In this document: in pieces, positions 1 to 5,838 of the stretch | Position numbering within the stretch: the stretch's first letter is position 1 | Layout of the letters: each line of letters opens with the position of its first letter | NCBI GenBank assembly: GCA_937864935.1 | Contig: CALMDN010000304.1 | Location: forward strand, 1-5,987 | Reading direction: 5' to 3' | From: an uncultured Bacteroidales bacterium | Lineage (GTDB): Bacteria; Bacteroidota; Bacteroidia; Bacteroidales; Lentimicrobiaceae | DNA length: 5,987 nt | Notes under the pieces: generated by a model | What the model was told of the DNA's origin: nothing | Seen by the model: only the letters and a program-made list of their open reading frames with translations | The model's database searches: none | Program-made: the position numbers and the translations under genes

Positions 1-1
1 T

Positions 2-706
2 GCTGACCGTTTTCTTCAGGCACTGGATGGGAAAAGTGATCCGGAAGAAAAGCGTAAAGCCATCGGAAATGCCTTTATTGAAGTCTTCGATCATGAAGCC
101 CACCTGATAACCGATGTGAAGTGGCTTGCACAGGGGACCATCTATCCCGATGTAATTGAATCGGTTTCGGTAAACGGCCCTTCAGCCACCATCAAATCGC
201 ACCACAATGTGGGAGGATTGCCTGATTTCATGAAGCTGAAAGTGGTTGAACCATTGAAAAGTCTTTTTAAAGATGAAGTGAGGAGGGTTGGTGCCAGCCT
301 GAATCTGGATCCCGACATCCTGAACCGTCATCCTTTTCCCGGCCCCGGACTGGGAATCAGAATCCTGGGAAACATCACCCGCGAAAAAATCAGCATATTG
401 CAGGAAGCAGATGCGATTTTCATTGACGGACTCAAAAACAGTGGTCTCTATAAGGAAGTCTGGCAGGCAGCCGTCATCCTGCTTCCGGTAAGGTCGGTGG
501 GTGTAATGGGCGATGAGCGTACCTATGAATATGTTGTTGCCCTGAGAGCAGTTGGCTCTACCGATGGCATGACCGCCGACTGGTCGCATCTGCCGCATGA
601 ATTCCTGGCAAAGGTTTCCAACGACATCATCAATAAAGTTAAAGGTGTTAACCGGGTTGTCTATGACATCAGCTCCAAACCGCCTGCAACCATTGAATGG
701 GAATAA
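2..706 (+). CDS. guaA: GMP synthase (glutamine-hydrolysing), C-terminal part, 5'-truncated
   Basis: GMP synthase converts XMP to GMP using ATP and glutamine, the last step of de novo guanine nucleotide synthesis in the cytoplasm. The window edge cuts the gene. Reading frame 2 is open from base 2 and gives 234 residues of an expected total near 510. The N-terminal glutamine amidotransferase domain and the ATP-pyrophosphatase P-loop therefore lie outside. Visible family motifs are [13 protein letters not shown] (43-55), [10 protein letters not shown] (65-74), [11 protein letters not shown] (110-120), [11 protein letters not shown] (161-171), and the characteristic end [19 protein letters not shown], whose lysine and proline loop contributes to XMP binding and dimerisation. 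The GTG at 116 is an internal valine, not a start. The natural TAA at 704 shows an intact C-terminus. The identification is essentially certain. Confidence 0.97.
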   Translation, partial: ADRFLQALDGKSDPEEKRKAIGNAFIEVFDHEAHLITDVKWLAQGTIYPDVIESVSVNGPSATIKSHHNVGGLPDFMKLKVVEPLKSLFKDEVRRVGASLNLDPDILNRHPFPGPGLGIRILGNITREKISILQEADAIFIDGLKNSGLYKEVWQAAVILLPVRSVGVMGDERTYEYVVALRAVGSTDGMTADWSHLPHEFLAKVSNDIINKVKGVNRVVYDISSKPPATIEWE

Positions 707-733
707 AATTTTCGTAATTAAATCTCAGGTTTT

Positions 734-2851
734 GTGAAACGTCGTTTGTTGATTCTGGTTCTTGGTCTGCTTCCGGTACTCTTTCTTCATGCCCAGGAGC
801 AAAAGGTGAAACGTTCTGAAATCATCGAGACACTTCGGGGAGTCAGGTATTACATCCATTTTGTTGGTCAGGGAGAAACCCTTGGTAACATAGCCGCAGC
901 TTATGAAACCACTCCCGGTGAGATCATCCGGCAGAACCCCGAAATCTCGCAGGGCCTCAAGGCAAATCAGGTGCTGAAGATTGAAGTCGGGAAATCACTG
1001 GAAAAGGAGCCGGATCCGGAAACCCAGGGCAGAACCCGACAGGACATTCCTACGCAGGTACTATCAGAAACACCTTCAGGCAAGGTTCATGTGATTGAAC
1101 CGAAAGAAACCTGGTACGGCATATCACGTCTTTATCAGGTATCGGTAAAAGCACTGCTGGCTGCCAACCCTGGGAAAGACACCCTGAAGATCGGAATGAA
1201 GATCAATATACCTGAACGCATTGTTCTCTCTGAAAAAACGCAGGTTCAGCAACCGGGAGGTCTGCAGCATACCATTGCTGCCCAGGAAACCCTTTACAGC
1301 ATCTCTAAAAAGTATAAAGTTACAGTGGATGCGCTCTATGAGGCCAACCCCGGACTAACAGAAAACATTCAGGCTGGTCAGGTGCTCAACATCCCGGTTG
1401 TGGTTCAGCAGGCAAGCCAGGGCATTGAAACTGACCGGCAACCAAAGGAAAAGCCTGAACCTCCGACTCAAAGGACCGATTATACTTTACCTGACAATTA
1501 TATAGAGTATACAGTTCAGAAGAAGGAAACACTATACGCAATTGCCCGCAGCCATGGTGTGGAGGTTGCCGGACTGATGGAAGCCAACCCCGGCCTCACC
1601 GGAGATCTGAAGAAGGGTCAGGTGATCCGCATACCCGTTAAGGTAAATAAACCAGTAACACCGCATGAGCCACAAAAACCTGCTGCTGAAACAGAACAAA
1701 CGGATGAACCTGCAAAAACACCGGATCCCTGTATGCCTGGCAGCGCCGGCGACCGTACCTGGCAGGTAGCTCTGCTGATTCCCTTTCAGCTCGAGCAAGC
1801 CGACAGCATCGGACTGGGTGATGCGGGCTCGTTGCGTGTACCTTCTGATTACCGTTCTCTCGATTTTATTCAGTTTTACGAAGGCGCCCTGCTGGCGATA
1901 GACTCCCTGTCCAGGACGGGGCTGAAAGTGAAAGTAAATGTTTTTGATGCCGATGCAGGAGAGCATACCTCCAAAACCCGCCGGCTGCTGGCTAAACCGG
2001 AAATGAAAGAAATGGACCTGATCATCGGACCCTTTTTTGCCAAAAGCTTCGAACTGGTTTCAGCCTTTGCTGCTTCACACTCCATACCTTTGGTGAATCC
2101 CCTGTCTCAGCGGGCTGAAATCATAGCCGACAATCCTTATGTTTTTAAGGTACAACCTTCTCCCTGGGTTCAGTACAACGAACTTGCCAGATACCTCGCC
2201 AATGGTTTTCCGGATGCCAATGTGCTGATTATGACCCGGAATGCTGAAGAGAATGCCGGGGTGGCTGCTTCTTTCAAGACATCACTTTCCAGATATAATC
2301 AGGGAAGTATCACTGTGAAGGAATCCGTTTACAGCCAGTCAGCTGATGCCGGTGTGTTGAATAAACTGGTTTCCGGCCGCCAGAATGTGGTGGTGTTGCT
2401 CACTTCCGACAAAGCCCTGTTGCCGGCCCTGCTCAGGAAACTCAACGATGCAAGAAGTACCTATAACATAACAGTGGTCGGACTGCCTGACTGGGAAAGC
2501 CTGGAGCTCGACAGCCATTACCTGCTCAACCTGAATACCCACTTATTTAATCCCTGGTTTGTTGACTATTCTTCCCCGGCAGTTAAAAACTTTGTGAGGA
2601 AATTTAATGAACGCTTCCTGGCTGAACCTGAACTCGATAAGTATGCTTTCCTCGGATACGACATCAGTTTTTACTTTTTAAACAACCTGTTTCACTATGG
2701 CAGGGGATTCAGCAGGTGTCTCAGCAACATCGAACACCAGGGGCTGAGCACAGGCTTTACCTTCAGAAAAACTGAAAACGGTGGTTTCGAGAATGCCGCT
2801 TCCTCTGTTTATGGACTTGTCGACTACAAGCGACGGCTGCTGAACAGGTAA
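734..2851 (+). CDS. Secreted protein with four LysM domains and a C-terminal periplasmic-binding-like domain
   Basis: This 705-residue protein starts at GTG 734. The start is supported because a signal peptide follows at once: MKRR, a hydrophobic stretch L5-L18, and likely cleavage at HA|QEQ (20/21). Four LysM domains follow at about 39-83, 118-160, 179-221 and 258-301. The last three share the pattern ET(W/L)Y.I, then ANPG, then IP. LysM domains bind N-acetylglucosamine-containing glycans, usually peptidoglycan. A linker rich in proline, lysine and glutamate (302-342) leads to a type-1 periplasmic-binding-like domain from about 343 (WQVALLIPF) to about 655, with FYEGALLAID and DLIIGPFFAKSF typical of Leu/Ile/Val-type receptors. 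No permease or ATPase genes adjoin it, so transport is doubtful. A wall-anchored sensor or structural periplasmic protein is as plausible. Only two cysteines exist, C333 and C662. The gene lies 27 bases behind guaA with no convincing promoter between them, so co-transcription is likely. The domain calls are firm; the function is unknown. Confidence 0.93.
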   Translation: MKRRLLILVLGLLPVLFLHAQEQKVKRSEIIETLRGVRYYIHFVGQGETLGNIAAAYETTPGEIIRQNPEISQGLKANQVLKIEVGKSLEKEPDPETQGRTRQDIPTQVLSETPSGKVHVIEPKETWYGISRLYQVSVKALLAANPGKDTLKIGMKINIPERIVLSEKTQVQQPGGLQHTIAAQETLYSISKKYKVTVDALYEANPGLTENIQAGQVLNIPVVVQQASQGIETDRQPKEKPEPPTQRTDYTLPDNYIEYTVQKKETLYAIARSHGVEVAGLMEANPGLTGDLKKGQVIRIPVKVNKPVTPHEPQKPAAETEQTDEPAKTPDPCMPGSAGDRTWQVALLIPFQLEQADSIGLGDAGSLRVPSDYRSLDFIQFYEGALLAIDSLSRTGLKVKVNVFDADAGEHTSKTRRLLAKPEMKEMDLIIGPFFAKSFELVSAFAASHSIPLVNPLSQRAEIIADNPYVFKVQPSPWVQYNELARYLANGFPDANVLIMTRNAEENAGVAASFKTSLSRYNQGSITVKESVYSQSADAGVLNKLVSGRQNVVVLLTSDKALLPALLRKLNDARSTYNITVVGLPDWESLELDSHYLLNLNTHLFNPWFVDYSSPAVKNFVRKFNERFLAEPELDKYAFLGYDISFYFLNNLFHYGRGFSRCLSNIEHQGLSTGFTFRKTENGGFENAASSVYGLVDYKRRLLNR
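848..1636 (+). repeat. Region encoding four LysM repeats
   Basis: These are degenerate protein repeats of roughly 43-45 residues inside the secreted protein, separated by linkers of about 18-37 residues. Repeats 3 and 4 are the most alike (ANPGLTENIQAGQVLNIPV against ANPGLTGDLKKGQVIRIPV), and their DNA is still similar (near 1340-1402 and 1579-1641), which suggests the latest duplication. Repeat 1 is the most divergent: it lacks the ANPG motif and the IP end, having RQNPE and LKI instead. Repeat 2 has Trp where repeats 3 and 4 have Leu in the ET(L/W)Y motif. Confidence 0.85.
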
Positions 2852-2967
2852 AATCTCACATTGATTCTCAGATATACAGCTGTCAACCCCGATCATGGGT
2901 ATAACTGAATGATGATGAAAACTCAGGTAGTTTATTTACGGGAAACAACAGCGGAGTTTCAAGGCAA
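2852..2967. other. Convergent intergenic spacer
   Basis: The LysM gene and the zinc-importer operon end facing each other across 116 bases. A bidirectional terminator would be expected here, but I see no GC-rich stem with a T-run. The best inverted repeats are TATAC (2873-2877) with GTATA (2899-2903), ACCC (2886-2889) with GGGT (2897-2900), and AAACTC (2919-2924) with GAGTTT (2954-2959). All are short or have long loops. No open reading frame is credible. Confidence 0.5.
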
Positions 2968-3813
2968 TCAACGGTTCAGCTGTTTTCTGATCATAGCCTT
3001 TTCCATCAAAACCTGAAATCCTTTTGCCAGGGCAAAAAGGATGACAAAGGCGAAGATAATGGTCGCCCCTGAAGGAATATTCCAGTAATAAGAGACCAGA
3101 AGACCACTCACCGATCCAACGATGCCAATGAGGATTGACAGGAGGATGATGTTTCTGAAGTTGTGGGTGAAGAGGTTGGCCGTAGATTGGGGAATGGTCA
3201 GGAATGAAATCACCAGTATAATGCCAACCACCCTGATGTTGAGCACGATGGTAAGGGCTACCAGACTGATCAGCAGGTACTTGAACAGTTGAACCGGAGC
3301 CTTGTGGGCCCTGGCATAGGCTTCGTCAAAGGCGATGAAGAGAATGAGGTGATAAAATCCGGTAAAAAACAGGATCAGGAATACAGCAAGGGCAGTCATA
3401 AGCCAGAGGTCCGTGGTTCCAACTGTCAGAATGCTGCCAAAGAGATACGACATCAGGTTGGGGGCATAACCGGGAGTGATGAAGATAAAAATGATCCCAA
3501 GGGCCATGCCGAGCGACCAGAGAATTCCGATGGCAGAGTCCTCCCTTACATTGCTCCGGCTCGAGACAAATTCGATGCCTATGGCCGACAGAATGCTGAA
3601 AATGGCTGCCCCGGCTACAGGATTGATTCCCATAAACCAGGCTATCCCGATTCCGCCGAAAGAAGCATGCGTGATCCCACCGCTGATGAATACCATTCTT
3701 CGTGAAACTATATAAGTGCCGGCAATGCCACAGGTGATGCTTGCCAGCAGCGCTGCCAGCAACGCATTGGTGAAGAAGGTGTAGTTGAGCAGGTTAAGGA
3801 TGTTTTCACTCAT
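2968..3813 (-). CDS. znuB: Metal (zinc-type) ABC transporter permease, ABC-3 family
   Basis: This is the inner-membrane channel subunit of an ABC importer for zinc or a similar divalent metal, and it probably works as a homodimer. The protein has 281 residues, usual for the family, with about eight hydrophobic segments (roughly 13-35, 40-60, 64-84, 92-113, 134-165, 178-206, 222-241, 246-266). Family motifs are THASFGGIGIA (49-59), SYLFGSIL (122-129), AFDEAYARAHKAP (161-173), which is the cytoplasmic coupling region, LTIPQSTA (205-212) and YYWNIPSGATI (242-252). I chose the ATG at 3813. The longer open frame to 3864 would add 17 polar residues lying wholly inside the ATPase gene. The start overlaps the end of the ATPase gene by 8 bases, so translation is probably coupled. 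The metal cannot be told from this subunit alone; zinc is inferred from the neighbours. Confidence 0.93.
   Translation of the reverse strand: MSENILNLLNYTFFTNALLAALLASITCGIAGTYIVSRRMVFISGGITHASFGGIGIAWFMGINPVAGAAIFSILSAIGIEFVSSRSNVREDSAIGILWSLGMALGIIFIFITPGYAPNLMSYLFGSILTVGTTDLWLMTALAVFLILFFTGFYHLILFIAFDEAYARAHKAPVQLFKYLLISLVALTIVLNIRVVGIILVISFLTIPQSTANLFTHNFRNIILLSILIGIVGSVSGLLVSYYWNIPSGATIIFAFVILFALAKGFQVLMEKAMIRKQLNR
3806..3813 (-). other. Stop/start overlap ATGAGTGA between ATPase and permease genes
   Basis: On the minus strand the ATG of the permease (3813-3811) precedes the TGA of the ATPase gene (3808-3806), an 8-base overlap in different frames. No Shine-Dalgarno sequence precedes the ATG; the bases before it encode the histidine tail of the ATPase. 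This is a typical arrangement for translational coupling and fixes the permease start. Confidence 0.85.
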
Positions 3814-4567
3814 GATGGTGTGTATGGTTGTGTTCGCCAAGCACCGTATGGGGTACCTCGCCATGTGTGATCAGCTGAATGGGGCAGTTGTAGGCCGTTA
3901 ACTGGCTTTGGGTGATGATGTTGGATTTATGGTAGTGCAGGTTGCGGTTAACACAGGCGATGGTTTTTACATAGCTCGTAATGGTACCCACATCGTGTGA
4001 TACCATCACAATGGCCATCTTTTTGTTCAGCTCCCTGAGCAATTCGTAGAGATCGTGTTCGAACCGGTTGTCTACAAAGGTGTTGGGCTCATCCAGGATC
4101 AGCAGGCGTGGGCTGGCAACGATTGCTCTCGCAAGGTAAACACGCTGCATCTGTCCGCCCGACAGTTCACCGATACTTTTCTTTTCAAGTTGAGCGATGC
4201 CCATCAATGCCAGTACTTCACGGGCTTTGTGGAAGTCGTTCCGACCATACGCACCGAAGCCTCTTTTGAGCGACATAAGGCCCGAAAGAACCACTTCCAG
4301 CACGGTAATCGGAAAACTTTTGTCCGTCTGGCTTACCTGCGGCAGATAGCCGATCAGGTTGCGCTCACCGGGATTCTGAAAAACAATATTACCCTGCATG
4401 GGCCTGATGAGGCCAAGGATCAGCTTTACCAGGGTGGTTTTTCCACCCCCGTTGGGACCAATAACCCCGATGAAATCCAATTCATCCACAGCAAAACGGA
4501 TGTTGCTCAACACCATTTCACTGCCGTAACCGGCACTCACATCATGCATTTCAAAAATTCCGGCCAT
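3806..4567 (-). CDS. znuC: Metal (zinc-type) ABC transporter ATP-binding protein
   Basis: This is the cytoplasmic ATPase that powers the importer. The 253-residue protein has every nucleotide-binding motif in order: Walker A GPNGGGKTT (37-45), Q-loop Q77 in YLPQ, signature LSGGQ (135-139), Walker B LLILDEP (155-161) and switch His191 in VSHD. The D-loop region reads NTFVD rather than the commoner SALD type, which is normal variation in metal-importer ATPases. The C-terminal part after about residue 205 ends in EHNHTHHHE, with five histidines in 246-252; such a tail could bind metal. The ATG at 4567 lies 8 bases after the stop of the binding-protein gene, and a beta-strand typical of the ATPase N-terminus follows it directly (FEMHDVSAGYG). 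All motifs appear intact, so it should be active. Naming it znuC rather than a manganese homologue rests on the context. Confidence 0.94.
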   Translation of the reverse strand: MAGIFEMHDVSAGYGSEMVLSNIRFAVDELDFIGVIGPNGGGKTTLVKLILGLIRPMQGNIVFQNPGERNLIGYLPQVSQTDKSFPITVLEVVLSGLMSLKRGFGAYGRNDFHKAREVLALMGIAQLEKKSIGELSGGQMQRVYLARAIVASPRLLILDEPNTFVDNRFEHDLYELLRELNKKMAIVMVSHDVGTITSYVKTIACVNRNLHYHKSNIITQSQLTAYNCPIQLITHGEVPHTVLGEHNHTHHHE

Positions 4568-4575
4568 CTGAATGA

Positions 4576-5460
4576 TTATTTCTCACTGTTGCTGTCAGCA
4601 AGCTTTTGGGCTATCTGAAGCATGTTGTTGCTCCAGTCAGCCGATGAAGGATTGAACTCCACAACCTTTGCATTGATCTGATCTGCTATGGTGAGGGCAC
4701 TCTGTTTGCTGAACTGCGAAGATATGAAAATCGTACTGATTTTTTTCTCTGCAGCCAGGTCTGCCAGTTCCTTCATTGCTGCCGGGCTGGGTTCTTTGCC
4801 ATCCTGCTCAATGGCGATCTGTTCAAGCTGGTAATCACGGGCAAAATAACCCAAAGAAGGATGGTATATCATAAAGGAGGTCACTCCCGATAATGAAATC
4901 AGCTTGCTGATCCGGGAATCGAGGGTGTCGAGCGAAGCCATAAATCCCGAATAGTTCGACTGGAAATAGGCCGCATGCTCAGGATCAATCTCCTGCAGGG
5001 CCTTCAGAACAACACCAGCCTGTGCCCTGACCCCGGACACCGAAAGCCAGGTGTGCGGATCGATGCCACCGGCATGAACATGGTCACCATGAACATGCGG
5101 GACTCCCTCAATCAATTCAAACCCCTCTGCTGTGTTGTATATCTTCATATCCGGGTTGGATTCAGCAAGCTTGCCGAGCCAGCTCTCTTCAACACCGAGA
5201 TGTCCCACCTTGAAATAAACCGCCGATTTGCTGGCTTCAACCATCTGTTGTGCTGTAGGTTCAAAGGTCTCATGGTTGCCCTCCTCCGGAATAAGCACGT
5301 TGATGCTAAACTTGTCTCCGGCAATCTGAGAAACCACGTATTTCTGCGGAAGTATGGTCACGGTTAGAACCTTGTTGTCACTTCCGGGTGTGGTTCGCGG
5401 AGTGCAGGAAGTGTAAAGAACCACAACCGGAATAATAAAGTAAAAAAGTTTTTTCAGCAT
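4576..5460 (-). CDS. znuA: Zinc-type ABC transporter substrate-binding lipoprotein (cluster 9)
   Basis: This binding protein captures the metal in the periplasm and hands it to the permease. The chosen start, ATG 5460, gives 294 residues with a lipoprotein signal: MLKK, a hydrophobic core 5-16, then YTSC with lipidated C19. The lipobox is relaxed, as is common in Bacteroidota, having Tyr at -3. The frame stays open to 5553, but the extra 31 residues are polar and would bury the signal. Likely metal ligands by family position are H63 (EEGNHETFEP), H136 (DPHTWLS) and H200 (YHPSLGYFA). A short loop, PHVHGDHVH (121-129), has four histidines and resembles the His-rich loop of zinc-specific ZnuA. 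The fourth ligand, usually Asp near the C-terminus, appears to be N270 (VVEFNPSSADW). It is the first gene of the operon, 8 bases before the ATPase. Binding-protein identity is firm; zinc rather than manganese is likely. Confidence 0.92.
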   Translation of the reverse strand: MLKKLFYFIIPVVVLYTSCTPRTTPGSDNKVLTVTILPQKYVVSQIAGDKFSINVLIPEEGNHETFEPTAQQMVEASKSAVYFKVGHLGVEESWLGKLAESNPDMKIYNTAEGFELIEGVPHVHGDHVHAGGIDPHTWLSVSGVRAQAGVVLKALQEIDPEHAAYFQSNYSGFMASLDTLDSRISKLISLSGVTSFMIYHPSLGYFARDYQLEQIAIEQDGKEPSPAAMKELADLAAEKKISTIFISSQFSKQSALTIADQINAKVVEFNPSSADWSNNMLQIAQKLADSNSEK

Positions 5461-5519
5461 AATTGCAGGGTATTGGTGATGGCAGAATGCACGGGAAGTT
5501 TTTGTTATGAACATGCTTG

Positions 5520-5554
5520 CAAAACTACGATTTTTTAGCTTCTGACTTAACAAT
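5520..5554 (-). promoter_or_regulatory. Candidate promoter of the zinc-importer operon
   Basis: Read on the minus strand, TAGTTTTG (5527-5520) matches the Bacteroidota -7 element TAnnTTTG exactly and is the only such match I found on this strand in the intergenic region. The -33 element is weak: ATTG/TTGT lies at 5554-5550 with a spacer of about 22-23 bases, longer than the usual 19 or so. A start of transcription near 5515 would leave a leader of about 55 bases before the ATG at 5460. Confidence 0.45.
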
Positions 5555-5734
5555 TAACGACCCGCTTTGTTATACCACACAGCCTGATCTGTTGGTTTCC
5601 GGTGAGTTAAAGAATTGATTTCTTATACCTGCTGAGCCCAACCGAACAAACTGTTTCAGACAGTGCTTCATGCTTGGTGTTTACAATACGACAGCAGTGA
5701 GAATATTGTAAAATAATGATATACAGTCATATAG

Positions 5735-5746
5735 AAACAATTGTTT
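5735..5746. promoter_or_regulatory. Perfect 12-base palindrome AAACAATTGTTT
   Basis: This perfect palindrome lies about 36 bases upstream of the proposed -33 element of the V-type ATPase promoter and about 100 bases before the ATG. Its position would suit an activator or repressor dimer. It is short and AT-rich, so chance is possible; no regulator is recognised. Confidence 0.3.
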
Positions 5747-5781
5747 AGGCCAGTGAATGTTTTTCCGGATACAAAATTTAA

Positions 5782-5812
5782 TTTTAGCGTTCCGAAAAAC
5801 AGATTAAATTTG
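5782..5812 (+). promoter_or_regulatory. Promoter of the V-type ATPase operon
   Basis: TAAATTTG at 5805-5812 is an exact match to the Bacteroidota -7 element TAnnTTTG. Exactly 19 bases upstream lies TTTT (5782-5785), three of four matches to the -33 element TTTG. Transcription would start near 5817, giving a leader of about 20 bases before the ATG at 5839. A second near-copy, TAAAATTTG (5816-5824), has one extra base and is too close to the start codon to be preferred. No Shine-Dalgarno sequence is present; the leader is A-rich, as usual in this phylum. Confidence 0.6.
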
Positions 5813-5838
5813 CCCTAAAATTTGAAAAACTCCAACCC

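Larger units (their letters stand above)
5461..5838. other. Divergent intergenic region between zinc importer and V-type ATPase operon
   Basis: This is 378 bases without a credible gene. The longest ATG frames I read by eye are 12-13 codons (for example from 5508 and 5670). It holds a candidate minus-strand promoter near 5520-5554, a good plus-strand promoter at 5782-5812, a perfect palindrome at 5735-5746, and weaker inverted repeats: TGTT/AACA at 5503-5513, AAGAA/TTCTT at 5610-5624, and ACTGT/ACAGT at 5650-5664. The part nearest the plus-strand gene is markedly AT-rich. Confidence 0.7.

Noticed and set aside
182..598. Open frame of 138 codons on the minus strand inside guaA
   Set aside because: It lies wholly opposite a strongly conserved guaA coding region, and its product has no recognisable domain.
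704..733. Possible separate promoter (TAAAATTTT) between guaA and the LysM gene
   Set aside because: It does not match TAnnTTTG, and the 27-base gap better fits co-transcription.
1532..1966. Open frame of 144 codons on the minus strand inside the LysM gene
   Set aside because: It is antisense to a well-supported coding region with clear domains. Its product shows no motif, only low-complexity runs.
3289..3705. Overlapping plus-strand open frames of 138 and 79 codons inside the permease gene
   Set aside because: They are antisense to the family motifs of the permease. The products are rich in charged and Gly/Pro residues with no domain, as expected of a shadow of a membrane protein gene.
3814..3864. 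Upstream extension of the permease by 17 residues
   Set aside because: It lies wholly inside the ATPase coding region and adds no family sequence. ATG 3813 gives the usual length and a typical overlap with the gene before.
4055..4618. Open frame of 187 codons on the plus strand opposite the ATPase gene
   Set aside because: The ATPase has all its catalytic motifs on the minus strand. This frame has no recognisable domain or plausible start context.
4975..5367. Open frame of 130 codons on the plus strand opposite the binding-protein gene
   Set aside because: It is antisense to the metal-ligand region of a clear family member and has no motif of its own.
5461..5553. Upstream extension of the zinc-binding lipoprotein by 31 residues
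   Set aside because: The extension is polar, would place the lipoprotein signal internally, and would overlap the candidate promoter. ATG 5460 directly begins a normal signal peptide.
5601..5629. Possible hairpin GGT...AAGAA-TTGAT-TTCTT...ACC as terminator or riboswitch
   Set aside because: The stem is 5 AT-rich pairs with unequal flanks and no T-run. No known riboswitch core is recognisable.
5650..5664. Inverted repeat ACTGT-N5-ACAGT
   Set aside because: Five-base arms are expected by chance at this length, and the position is not near either proposed promoter.
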